A stretch of DNA of 64,000 nt from Limnanthes douglasii subsp. nivea (taxonomy: Eukaryota > Streptophyta > Magnoliopsida > Brassicales > Limnanthaceae), in contig JAUPFV010000002.1 of the NCBI GenBank assembly GCA_036936605.1, forward strand, positions 341,312,654 through 341,376,653. Direction: 5' to 3'. Positions within the stretch are counted from its first letter, which is position 1, and the number at the start of each line of letters is the position of its first letter. The position numbers were made by a program, and so were the translations under genes. Shown in pieces: positions 1 through 11,235 of the stretch. A model generated the notes under the pieces. That model was not told the origin of the DNA, searched no databases, and saw nothing but the letters and a program-made list of their open reading frames with translations.

Positions 1-899
1 GCTCGTGGATAAATCATTTAGCCTGGTTTCTTGATGCCTCACCAAATAACATTTATCTTGCTGATTTTCCTTGACTCTAAGGGTTTTGGTGATTCTGAGA
101 CGAATCGTTTTTGAACATAGGATTGATATAGAATCCTTGAGTCTCAGCAGTTTCTAGAAATCCAATTTAGTCTTCAGATCTTTGGGGAATAGGGGGAAAT
201 TGTGATGTAGAACCTATAACTTTCGACTTGTACTCTTGATGGTTGAGATCTCCTTCAACGAGTTGCTATGGGTTTTGTAATCTAATGTTGAATTCACTAA
301 TTCTTCTTCAATTTGGTCTCTTCCGTCTTGTTCTTCAAGATTTTGGTTATGCACTATTTTACTGAGACCTTGGTGTAATATCGATGTTGAGAAGATGGGA
401 GAGCGATAAGAGGTTAATGTTGATATTTTATACATAAAGAGTTTCTTGTATCATCTTTTTTTAATAAAAACATATTAGTTATTTAAATTTTTAATTAAAT
501 CATAATTATTTTTATCTGGTATATCTATATTTCAATTTTCTCTCAACTTTATTATTTTTATTGATGAATATTTTGTTCTTCGTTTGTACATGATTATGTT
601 TTTACGTGAAACTAAAATTATTAGATTTTTTTCCAATAGTATTATTTTATTAGTTTAGATTTTACCAGCGTTTATCTTATATGATATTGATGTTTTACTT
701 TTAATTTTGATGCTTCCTAATAACACATTTTTATATAGAGTGAATCTAATCCAAGAGACAATATAATTATTTTTTGAAATAATCTTGGTGTCAAGAAGTC
801 GTTATTGATGTGGGATCTATGCAATGTTTAACTAAATAACGGAAGATCGAGAAAGGTGGTCACTCACATTTTCAATAATTGTTTAAAATTATTCTAAAT

Positions 900-1860
900 A
901 ACATGATTTGGACCAAGACCAAAGTGATGTCAACATGGAAATTTGTTTGCACACACAGTTACTTTGGGTTTATTGTAGACGTTCCCAAATGTGCTAATAA
1001 TTGATACCACCTACAAGGTAATAAGGTACGAGATGCCATTATTTGAGGTTGTTGGAGCTACTTCTACCACTATGATGTTTAACATGAAACTTGTACTTAT
1101 TTTCGGGTATAACGTTGACACCTATAAGTAGGATTAACATATTAGCAAACGTTGATGGTAACAAACTTCATCGAGGAACCATTCATTGTTTTTACGGATA
1201 AAGCCTTAGCGTTAGTGAAGGTTTTCAAACAAGTGTTCCTTAATGTAACACACATGCTCTATCGATGGTACATTAACATGAACGTCCTTGTAAAATCAAA
1301 GATACTCATGAATAGTAATAAAATCTTCGGTGATTTTTTACGTTTGTGGAATGAGATTATGTTTTCTAATACGAAACTCCTATTCAAAAACATTCGTTTT
1401 GAAATGCTTCATGACTTTAAAAATTATATAAAAGAAATTGAATAAATCAAAAATGTTTGTTTAGTTCATTACAATGATAAGTTTCTCACATCGAAAACTA
1501 ATAAATTCATCCATTTTGGTAACCAAACGACTAATTGCGTGGAGAGTGCTCATTCCACCATAAAGCGTTTCATTAGTATGACCAAATGTAACTTCGAGTC
1601 GTTTTGTGGTGAGGTGCATTACTTTCTCAAAATGAAAAATGGTTCAATTAGAGCATCATTTGAAAATAGTCTACTTGTAGCCCGATATAAAGTTATACAC
1701 AAAGTATACGCTAATATCAAAGGTAATATCTCACACATTGCTTTATATATTTATCAAAGAAAGTTGAAGGTGCCCAAAATATTAAAGTTGTTAATGATAG
1801 CTGAATTATACTATACAAATTGCGCACAGTACATCATGTTCGCACAACATCTATAAATTC
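900..1860 (+). pseudogene. MULE/FAR1-type transposase remnant, copy 1
   Basis: Read across frames, this stretch encodes pieces of a Mutator-like transposase core. Around 985-1060 a reading begins with FPNVLIIDTTYK followed by a segment like YEMPLFEVVG, the usual strand around the first catalytic Asp. From 1152 comes a segment with EPFIVFTDKALALVKVFK and a degenerate RWYINMNVLVK, matching the second-Asp region and the R-(W/F)-H-I-x-(K/N)-N-V stretch of MULE transposases, here with His replaced by Tyr. A third piece from 1539 (ESAHSTIKRFI) matches the later conserved region. Stops and frameshifts separate the pieces, so the gene is dead. MULE transposases and host FAR1/FHY3 proteins share this core, so a FAR1-like origin is possible, but tandem decayed copies in repetitive DNA favour a transposon. 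Confidence 0.75.
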
Positions 1861-2295
1861 TAAAGAAAAAAACATAATGACACCTTTAAACTTTTTCAGC
1901 AGTTATTGGAAAAAGGTTAGATTTAGTTGTTCGTACTAATCTAAGGACGGTAGAGCTATTCAAATATAAATATGGAATCTCGTTCACATTATCATCAAAA
2001 CCGGGGATGAAATAAGCATAGAGCATGTGTACAAGAAATGGTTTTTCATAATCTATCTAGATTTAGGAATTGAGTAAAGTTGAATGTTCCCAGCATATTA
2101 AAGTTGTGAATACTAACTGCAGTTGTACAATACAAATTGTGCATGGTACGTCATGTTTGCACAACATCTATAAATTTGTAAAAAAAATCGCAACACGTTT
2201 AAACTCTTTCAACGGTCATTGGAAGAGGTTAGATATAGTTATACTAATCTAACGACGGTAGGTCTATTCAAATAAAAAATATAAACTCGTTCACA
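1755..2295. repeat. Internal duplication of the MULE 3' portion (about 310-bp period)
   Basis: The stretch at about 1761-1860 (AAAGTTGAAGGTGCCCAAAA and the following 90 bases) recurs with substitutions at about 2073-2172, then again in unit 2 at about 4343-4440. Unit 1 therefore carries this piece twice and unit 2 once, which accounts for most of the length difference between the units. Confidence 0.65.
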
Positions 2296-3483
2296 TTTTT
2301 ATGGACATCATGGATAAAACAAGCATATTAATTAAATTGAGCAAGATTAGATTTACTAAAAGTATTTTTTTCTATGATTGTATATTTGGAAGAGGAGAGA
2401 ATGCGAGACTTATTATGTTATGGAAAATAACACCCTTGCAATCTTCTTCTTTTTTGAATTTGGATTGTAAAGCATTTAGCCTGGTTTCTTAATGCCTCGC
2501 CAAATAATATTTCTCTTGTTGATTTTCCTTGACACTAAGGGGTTCGCTGATTCTGAGACGAATATTTTGCAAACATAGGATTGATATAGATTCCTTGAGT
2601 CTGAGTAACTTCTAGATTTCTAGTTTTTTCATCAGATTTTTGAGGAAGATGGGGTAATTGCGATGCAGAACTTCAACCCTTCGGCTTGTACTCTTCATGA
2701 TTCGATATGAATTGCTATAAGTTTTGAAATCTAATGTCGGATTCGTCATTTCTTATTGGATGTGTTCTCTTATGATTAGTTCTTCAAGATTTTGATTATA
2801 AATCATTTTAGTGATAACTTGGTGACTAAACGGTATCGAGAAAAAGATAAAGGGATAAGATATTAAGATTCAGTTTTCAGTGCAAGACGAGAGAGGGAGA
2901 AGGTCAAAATCAGAGATTTTGACCTTCTTGACATTTTATTCAAATAGTGTATCATCTATATCCTTTTTTAATACAAAATATTAGTTTTTTCTATTTTTAA
3001 TTAAAGTATAATTAGTGTTATTTGTTTTAAGCTAAAAAAATTAAATCCAAATATCACAAAAGCGAACACTACATTTCAATTTATTCTCAACTTCACTATT
3101 TTTATGATGAATATATTGTTCATCTTTTATGCAGGATTGTGTTTTTACGTGAAACTAAAATTATTTAAATAATATATATTATTTATTTATTTATTTATTT
3201 TTATCTTTTAGAATACTATTATTTTATTTTATTTAGATTTTACCAGCGTATTTTTAATATATTATTATTATTTTTCTATATCTCCTAATACCAAGCAATT
3301 TTTAGATAAAGTGAATCTAATCCAAAACACAATATATTTATTTTTACAAAAAATCTTGGTACCAAGAAATTGTTGTTCATGCGCAATCTATACAATGTTC
3401 ATCTAAACAATATAAGATCGACAAAGGCGGTCGCTCACATTTGCAATACTTGTTAGGCGAATTCAAATTTTAAAATTATTCCG

Positions 3484-4450
3484 AATGACATAGATTGGAC
3501 CAAGACCAAAGTGATATCATCATTGATTTTTTTTTGCACAAAGTTAGTTTGGGTTTGTTACAGACGTTTCCAAATGTCCTAATAATAGATAACAACTACA
3601 AGGTAATAAGGTACGAGATTCCATTATTTGAGGTTGTTGGAACCACTTATACGTGTATGAGTTTCTACATCACTTGCATTTATGGTTGGGGATAAAGTTG
3701 ACAACTATAAGTATGATTAAAATATTTGTAATCGTTGATGGTAACTAACTTTATTGAGGAACAATCCCTTATTTTTACAAATAAATCCTAAGTGTTAGTG
3801 AATGATCTCAAACAAGTGTTCTTTAATCTAATACAAATGTTATATTTATGACACATTAACATGAACATCCTTGTGAAATCAAAGATACTCGTGAATGATA
3901 CAAAAAATATCCGGTGATTTTTAAGTTGGTCGAATGTGATGATGTTTTCGGATACAAAACTCTTGTACAATAACATTCGGTTTGAAATACTTCATGACTT
4001 TAAATATTATATAAAATAAATCGAATACATAAAAATGTTTGTTTAGTTCATTCCAATGATAAGTTTCTCACATGGAAAACTAACAAGTTTATCCATTCTG
4101 GTAACCAGACCACTAATTGCGTGGAGAGTGCTCATACCACGAGGAAGCGTTTTATTGGTACGATCAAAGGTAACTTTGAGTCGTTTTAGGGTAAAGTGCA
4201 TTATTTTCTCAAAATGAAACATAGAACAATTGGAGCATCATTTGTAAAGAGTGGACGTGTAGCCCGATATAAATTTATACGCATGGCATAAGCTAATATC
4301 AAAGGTAACATCTCACATGCTTCTTTATATTTTTTTAGAGAAAGTTGAATATGCCCAAAATATTGAAGTTGTGAATATTAACTGAAATTATACTATACAA
4401 ATTGCGCATGGTACGTCATGTTCGCACGACATTTATGAATTCTAAAGAAA
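3484..4450 (+). pseudogene. MULE/FAR1-type transposase remnant, copy 2
   Basis: This is the unit-2 counterpart of the first transposase remnant. The reading from 3495 holds the first-Asp region (LQTFPNVLIIDNNYKVIRYE), with the usual D-x-T-Y-K changed to D-N-N-Y-K. Downstream, around 3740-4330, the second-Asp and third regions can be followed only by hopping frames. Frameshifts and stops are more frequent than in copy 1. The two copies share the same order of pieces and the same flanks, so they arose by duplication of an already moving or already dead transposase and not by two insertions. No function remains. Confidence 0.7.
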
Positions 4451-4650
4451 AACATAGCGATACCTTTAAACTCTTTCAGCGGTTATTGGAGGAGGTTAGA
4501 TATAGTTTTTTGTACTAATCTAATGACGATATGGCTATTCAAATAAAAAGATATAAATTTGTTCCCATTATGAGGGATACGAGAGATGAAATAAGCATAG
4601 ATCATGTATACAAGAAATGGGTTGTCATAGTCCATCTGAATAAATTTTCT

Positions 4651-6640
4651 TTTTTAAGTTTATTTATAAACATAAAAAACATGGTTGTCTAGTTGTGTAA
4701 TATATATTGTATGTTGTAGTATCGTCTATTAAACGAGTTACATCTTATTACGAACACGTACTAGATTTGGAGAAAGTGAATTTATATTCCCTAGGTAAAC
4801 TTTTCAAAAATCTATCATTCATTTTACGGAGAGGAAGTAGAACTTCGCATTCAAATTGTACAGAGAAAAATGAGTTCCAACACAAACAACTGGTCATATA
4901 TATCCTCTCGATATACTGTACTTATAACTCATCTGATGCATTGACTATCAAGTGGAACAACTAATTCTAGCTCAAAGAGTACGGTATTTTCTTAAGTAAT
5001 GTTGCTTGATATCTTCTATAGCCCTCTTATAACTATGGTTAATGACGTCAAATCTATGGGCTTTACAGAATATCGATCAATTTTGTTTTCCTTGAACGAA
5101 TAATAAGTTGGCTTAAAGTTAATTAGGGATGCATTTTAAGATGAGCTTATGGGTTTTGATGATATATACATGCATATATTAGTAGTATGGATAGGTTAAT
5201 AAATATCATAGAAAGTATAAAGGAATGTAATGATACTGTTACGATATAGAATTGGATGGTAAACGAGAGACGAGAATCGTGACCGTATCAAATTTTAACT
5301 ACATGATCCATTTTGTAGGAAATTTGGGTCGATGATGTTAGTTTTACTTTTCCCATTCACATTTTTAAACCTTAGTCTTTTCACGCCGTTTTTCATCCTG
5401 AGCTCATGATTTCTCGTCTTGAGTGGCCTTCATTTTTTTTATTTATCCTGACCTATCATTCTTATTTATTTGATGAAAATAATAAGTTAGTTAAATGATA
5501 GGTAAAACAATGATATCAAAGTTTTAACATATGTATAAATTACGAATGTAAAATAGCATAGTTATAATATCTATCGGTATAGCCTATTTGTACCGCCAAT
5601 GTTGTACCACCAGTACTGAAGAGCATGAATGAATCTAGAATCATAATTATAGATGTAAATTAAAATGATTATAACCTTAGATAAAATCCCTTATACTACA
5701 AATTATTACCATATCGTTCTAAACCTACATTTGATTCATTATCCTTAATTACAATATCCACCTATTTAAATTCTAGCAAACAATATATTGTAAAAATTAA
5801 ATCTACACATTAAATCATTAAAGAGATTTTTTTACTCTTTTTATTTACTTATTTCTGAAGATGATTCCTAAGAAGAAAATAAAATAATATGAATAGTTAT
5901 CAATTAAATCAGTTTATGGATAAAGAAGAATAAGAGTATTCGAGATTGGGAGATTATAATATATTTGTGGGAGAGGTTAGTCTTTAAAAGAGAGGATTTT
6001 AGATTAAAAAATAGGAAAAAATGGTTAATATGTACCAAAGTTAAAAATTGGAGAACTATAAAAAATAGATAAATAGAATTTCCATGGCCATGAATTATTA
6101 GGTAGAAATATAATGATTGTAGTTTAGATCTTATTTATATAAAAGTTTTGAATAAAAACACATTAAAATATTAGTTTATATGTTGGATTTACAACAAATA
6201 ACATATGTTATATAGTTTGAATCAGTGTTCTTATTTCACAACATAATGATAGTTTGTTTGTGTGCTAGTCATTGTTTAATTTTTATGGCCAGAGTTGTAA
6301 GTGAGGAGTTAGCTGAAAACGAAAGAAGAGGTGGTGATTTGAAACGGAGAAAAAATGATGTTTGTAGACAAAGTTATATAAACGTGAGAAAATAGAAAAA
6401 AAAAGTAAATGCTAATTCGAAAGAAAAATAATTCATTCATAATGAAATTGTTGGTTGTATTTATATGTAGTATACTCGACCTCGAGTTTTTATAACAATC
6501 GAGTTGTAATTATATGAGTATTTTTTATATTATAGTTGATCATTCTCGAAATATTCGGAATCGAATCTGATTTAATAACGTTCAAAGAGACTGAAAAGGG
6601 GAAAACTACAGAGAGAAGATAGTGAGAGAAAGTAATATTA
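4651..6640. other. AT-rich stretch without recognisable genes
   Basis: This stretch is dominated by A/T runs and has no reading frame with recognisable protein similarity. The frame at 4707-4964 (85 codons) has no motif I know. I see no LTRs, terminal inverted repeats or RNA genes. Confidence 0.6.
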
Positions 6641-6647
6641 TATTTTG

Positions 6648-6688
6648 TCCCCTCCCAAAATAGGGGGAGGGGAGGGGGGGGGGGGTTT
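6648..6688. repeat. C-tract/G-tract hairpin with G-quadruplex potential
   Basis: A CCCCTCCC tract is followed after about 9 bases by GGGGGAGGGGAGG and then an uninterrupted G run of about 12. The two arms are complementary, so the single strand can fold as a hairpin, and the G side has four or more G-tracts suitable for a quadruplex. No element boundary can be tied to it. Confidence 0.6.
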
Positions 6689-6867
6689 CCTCATATAGTA
6701 ACTGCGGTGGCCCCTGTTTTACTCTAATTATCTCTTAAGTAAATCTTTATCTTTTTACATCTTGGTCCTTTATTTTTCTTCCACTTGCTAATTGAGGTCA
6801 TATTTTCCTTGGATTATTTCTCTTAAATTACAATTGATTACACACAGCTGGGTCATATATTTACCAT

Positions 6868-7200
6868 ATGGCCAATATCGCTGCCCCCTCACAAAATCTT
6901 AAATCCCAATTTATCGTTATGGGAGACTCGATTGCTTTTTCGTTTCCCGATCTAGTTCAACTAACTAAGCCCATTGTAGGCATTCGTACTGGCCCCAATA
7001 GCGCAGCTACTCCCTGAGGGGTTGTTCAGTTTGAAGCAGAGCGTCATAAAAACGAGGAGGTTGCGTCAAAAAGCCTTAAAGAAACTGGATCGGGTCATAA
7101 GCGTGTTGGCAGTAGTTCCAGATTTGTTAATTCTGCGTCTACGAATAAAGAGTTAGTTGCTTCTGCTAAAGCCCTTATAGAGAACAGGGGTCGGAGATAA
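6868..7200 (+). pseudogene. Unrecognised 110-codon frame broken by one TGA
   Basis: Starting at the ATG at 6868 there is a frame of 110 codons to TAA at 7198-7200, interrupted only by an in-frame TGA at 7015-7017. The product begins MANIAAPSQNLKSQF and is polar and Ser/Lys-rich in its second half. Its base composition is less AT-rich than the surroundings, which suggests a former coding sequence, perhaps ORF1 of a decayed retroelement. I do not recognise the family and see no associated reverse transcriptase. Function unknown. Confidence 0.3.
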
Positions 7201-8377
7201 ATTATCCATATTTCTCCCATGTCAAAAACAACTTCTAAGGATGCTACTCTCCCAAAGAAAAATATAATTATGCATTCTACCAATGATACTAAACCCCTAT
7301 CCTTCAAACTATTAAAAAAAATACTAAAATAACCAAAACAAATTTGATTGGGTACCACACAAAAATCGGTGCTCCAATCCTTACAATAGTCAATCCAAAA
7401 TATCCTTAAAATATGGCATGCATTCCATATACTAAAAAATATATGTATCAACGATGATATTGCGTAAGGTGCTTCGCTATGAACATAAAATGTTTTAGAG
7501 AAAGTTTCGCCATTTGTGGGTTATACCTTGATATCTTCAAAGATGGTTATGTGAGTTACTCTCACTTATTTTTTCACTAGATGGGGGGAGGTCAATGAGA
7601 ATTATTGTTATATACTTCGAGTTTGGTAGGAAAAATGCTAGGTTAGCATTTTAGAATTCAAGTATTTGCACCATATGTCTATTATAAAGAATTTAATAAA
7701 TTATTTTTTCCAAATTTTTACTAAAGGTTTTGCTTGCATCTGATCGACCGCATGAAGCCTTTGATAGAGGTTTTATTATATCTAAATCTTATTTGTCAAA
7801 GGGAATTACCTGTAATATCAGCTCAAAATGAACTACCAGGTTGGATAGTGTTGCCAAAGCACTAGTATGTGTCGCATCATTTGTCAAAGCCTTTTACATT
7901 TACTAGGATGGTTGGCTATTAGTATCTTTTCACGAGGCCTCGCTAATATAGTATCTTGTAGCTGTAATGTGTGCTACATTTTTCTCCATGAATCTATTCA
8001 AAAATGAAGGATTGTTTTTTCTGGACCAAAACAACAGAGGAGGTATCTAGTGAGATATTTTTTACATAATTTCATTGCCAGCAATATATCTGTTATCGCA
8101 TGAATGTTACAAAAAATAGGTTTAACCTTTTCATCTAACAATACCTTTTCAACTAAAAATTCTCAGATATTATCGACAGTCTTTACTTATCTTAGTATCC
8201 ATTATTTTGGAAGCTCCATTTTTGCACATAAGGTTCTGTCATATTACACAATTACTGATTTCCTTTGCACGACCTCCCATGGTTGTTACTCGAAACACCT
8301 CAAAAAGACGAGCATGCCAATATTTTATTCTCATCCAACTTTACATGTATGTTCGCGACTTTCTCAAGTTGAGTTTT
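7201..8377. other. Degenerate sequence, nothing recognised
   Basis: There are several short frames (for example 8104-8379 and 8207-8413), but none has motifs I recognise. The stretch is the left flank into which gypsy A inserted; its continuation is at 18811. Confidence 0.5.
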
Positions 8378-8382
8378 AGGGC

Positions 8383-8666
8383 TGATAAGGAAAGATATTC
8401 CATAGGGACATAAGTGCAATTAATAGGGACTAAAGTGATAAGTTCTGTAATTATAGGATTAAATTAGGCTTTAGGAGAAACCGAAGGGTTAAATTGTAAA
8501 TATACTAATATGTAACCGTTTCTCTAACTAACTCACCTTGCCTATTTAAAGAGGCTGAAGGAGTTATTTTGACCTATGATATATTCAGAAGTACTTTTCA
8601 CCACTTTTAATTCTCTTTGTAGACTTTCTGTTCTTAATTCACTCACTAAAACTTTAATTCACACCA
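8383..8666 (+). repeat. Gypsy A 5' LTR
   Basis: The LTR begins TG and ends CA and matches the 3' LTR over its full 284 bp with about four substitutions. A TATTTAAAG motif near 8542 is a plausible core promoter for the genomic RNA. The preceding AGGGC is the left target duplication. Confidence 0.95.
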
Positions 8667-8669
8667 AAT

Positions 8670-8687
8670 TGGCGCTAGAAGGAGGGG
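8670..8687 (+). other. Gypsy A primer-binding site
   Basis: TGGCGCTAGAAGGAGGGG starts three bases after the LTR. It begins with the TGG that pairs with the CCA end of a tRNA. I did not assign the tRNA species. Confidence 0.75.
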
Positions 8688-8794
8688 ATCGAGGATACCT
8701 TGATCAAAAGATCAGAAATCGACGTTCGAGTTTTCGTTTTTCAAAGTTTTTCGTTCGGATATTCATATTTTGTTTGATTTTTCGCTGATTGAAG

Positions 8795-10433
8795 ATGAAT
8801 CCAGAGGAAGGTGACAATTCATCCGTTCGCAAGGCGATGGAAACGCTGAAATCCGATCTGCAAGAGGCAGGTAAATCGTTTCCTGTTCAATCAATCCAAT
8901 TTGATTTTGAAGGAAAAATGAATGAGATGATAAAGAAGGTGGCGGAGCTTGACGAATTGGTAAAAAAGAAAGGAGATAATAACGGTGCTATACTTAGGTC
9001 TAAAATAGCAGGAGGCGATCGTAATGATCAGTCGGATCAGTCGATGGATGATGGCGATGATCACTATGAGCAGCGTAAGGCACGTTCTGAGCAAAAAAAA
9101 AGAATATAGCGGGATAAAGAGGAAAGAAAAGTTACAAAGGCGACTGTATGAAAACTCTAGTGATGAGGAGGATTTTGAAGATTCCGAATCTGATGAAACA
9201 CCGAGGTACGAACGCTCTCGAGGCCGTTCAAGAGGAACAGAGCGTGAGCTCCGGCCAGCTAAGGCGTATAAGGAAGGAAGGAAAAAGAAAGAGAGGCGAG
9301 TATACTCACCTCGGAAATATTCGCCTCGGAGGTGTTCGCCTCGGAAATATGAAGGTGAGTCCAGCTTATACGCAACTGTGGGGATGAGAAATGAGGACCA
9401 GTATGTTCAGGGGGTTGATTGGAGGGACTCACCACTGGTCAGGGAGATCAGATCTGTGCCGCTACCGAGGCGGTTTGATATTTCTAAAGTTGATAAGTTT
9501 GATGGGACTCAAGATCCCGATGACCACATAGAACAATTTAAAAACTACATGACTAATTTCGAAGATGACGATAAATTGGTGTGTAGAGCTTTTTCTCAAA
9601 CGTTTAAGGGAACTGCGCTGAAATGGTTCAATAAGGTTCCTAAGGAGTCAATTGCAAACTTTAGAGGTTTTTACACCGCTTTCCGAAGACAGTTTGTGGG
9701 AAGCAAGGAAATGAGAGCCAATGGAGACACAATAATACAATGCAAACAGGCTGTGGGAGAGAAGTTAAAGGATTATACCAAGAGGTTTGTGTCAACAAAG
9801 GCTGAATTGGATGACTGTGAAGAAAGTATGGCTATGGCGGCGTTCAGGCAAGGGCTGTTGCCTGGGGATTTAGCCGATGAGACTACGAGGCGCAGGGCGT
9901 TAACATTTGGAGCTCTTATGGCTCAGGTTGAGGACCAGATTAAGGTCGAAGAATCGACGAGGGTTCGAGGAGGTGCTAGTACTGTTCAGAAGAGGAGTGG
10001 ACAATCTAACGTCTCGAACAACAATCGCTCGCGTCCGAAGAACAATCAAAACGTTTCTAACCGAGGAACCTCGAACTCGTATCAAGGGGGATATAATCAG
10101 CATAATTCTAACAATCAGCAGCAGTTTAGGTCCAGGTCGAATGTGTGGGTAAGGCCAGATTACTATGCAGATTTAACTGAGAGTGTGGCTTCAATATATG
10201 AAAAAACAAGGGGAACAATCAATTTTAGAAAGCCACCAGCTATCAACAGGCCAAGAGAGGAGCGCAATAATAAATTCTGTAGGTATCATGAAGACATTGG
10301 CCATGATACAAATGATTGCATTGCTCTGAAGAAAGAGATGCAAATTCTCATCGAAAATGGAAAATTGTTGGAATATGTCAGGAAGAATGCCAAGGCAACA
10401 GCTCCAAAAGGTGGTAATCCTAATTCTAAGTAG
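8795..10433 (+). pseudogene. gag: Gypsy A gag (one frameshift at an A9 run)
   Basis: The capsid polyprotein packages element RNA into virus-like particles. I take the ATG at 8795 as the start (MNPEEGDNSS). The N-terminal part is acidic and helical and runs to a homopolymer of nine A at 9093-9101, where the frame is lost to a stop; the rest continues in another frame from about 9090 to TAG at 10431-10433. That part has a Lys/Arg/Ser-rich segment, then a retrotransposon gag core (DDHIEQFKNYM to about LMAQVEDQIKVEE, roughly 9520-9950), a Gln/Asn-rich linker, and a Tat-type Cys/His element CRYHEDIGHDTNDC at about 10279-10320. Losing one A would rejoin the frames, so this may be a recent mutation, a sequencing slip or a slippage site. 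It is otherwise well preserved, in line with the young LTRs. Confidence 0.85.
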
Positions 10434-10445
10434 GAAACTGCGTTA

Positions 10446-11235
10446 ATGATTTTAGATGCTGCAGGTGAAGGGGATGGTTTTGATGTAGCCTCGGAATATG
10501 TCGAACCAGACCCCAGTCGACTTTTGTTAATGTCAATAGATGAGCCGATGCGTCAGGGACGTGTTCGAGATTTGTGTGCCTTTTTCGAATCACTAACAAT
10601 CTTTGGAGGGGATTCGATGACCAACAACACTAATAATTCGAGGAAGAGGCATATAGTAAACTTAACACGACAAATTGAGGGAGGCGCATCGACACACCTA
10701 AGCAGCAGAAAGGATGTGCCCTTTATAATTTTCGACGGGGATGATTTGAGGGGGATTACTGGGCCACATGAAGATGCAGTGGTCATTGGAGCAGAAGTAT
10801 GCGGAGTGGAGATTCGACGAGTGCTAATTGATACAGGAAGCTCTGCTAATGTGCTTTTCAAGTCAACGTATGAGAGATTGACTGCTCCGCCTCGAATAGA
10901 AAGATCAGAAAGGACTATCATAGGGTTTACTGGCGCAACAGCAAATGTGATAGGAGAGTTCGAGGGTGAAGTTTCTTTGGGAAAGGGGCCTTTCAAGAAG
11001 AAAGTACAAGTACTTTTTGTGGTTGGTAGATTGTCCATCAAGTTACAATGCTATTTTTGGGAGGTCGTGGTTGGCAAAGATGTATGCTGTAGTTTCCACA
11101 GTTCATCAGTGTTTGAAGTATGTAATTGAGGACCGGGTCGGTGTAGTTCGAAGTGATCAAAAGGTAGCAAGAGAATGTTATGCTGCTGCATTTAGACTAC
11201 GGGGCACAAGTTCTGATGATCTGATGGAGAATTAG
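10446..11235 (+). pseudogene. Gypsy A protease region
   Basis: This is the aspartic protease that matures the polyprotein. The frame opens at an ATG at 10446, 12 bases after the gag stop. The active-site triad is visible as LIDTGSS at about 10824-10844, followed by the expected hydrophobic flap region with a G-F-T-G-A motif. At about 11010-11020 the frame shifts by one; the C-terminal half (DCPSSYNAIFGRSWL, then the STVHQCLKY stretch typical of Tat proteases) continues in the other frame to TAG at 11233-11235. A G-x-x-x-L pattern in the C-terminal part matches the family. The gag/pro stop separation could be native, but the internal frameshift is damage. Confidence 0.85.

Larger units (their letters stand above)
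1..4650. repeat. Large tandem duplication (about 2.2-2.5 kb units)
   Basis: The opening of the window (the stretch around ATTTAGCCTGGTTTCTT) recurs at about 2470, and from there the order of landmarks is the same in both units: noncoding AT-rich DNA, a transposase remnant, then a conserved 3' stretch ending near an ACAAGAAATGG motif (about 2030 and 4611). Unit 1 is about 1-2465 and unit 2 about 2466-4650. Unit 1 is longer mainly because its 3' portion is itself duplicated. The copies differ by many substitutions and small indels, so the duplication is old. The left edge of unit 1 may lie outside the window. Confidence 0.75.

Noticed and set aside
900..4450. A host FAR1/FHY3 transcription-factor gene
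   Set aside because: The core similarity would allow it, but both copies are broken many times, tandemly repeated and lack a recognisable FAR1 DNA-binding domain.
8104..8413. Small overlapping protein genes left of gypsy A
   Set aside because: Two overlapping frames on the same strand, no motifs, and the second runs into the LTR of gypsy A.
10553..11041. 162-codon minus-strand ORF over the gypsy A protease
   Set aside because: Shadow of the well-supported protease frame on the plus strand.
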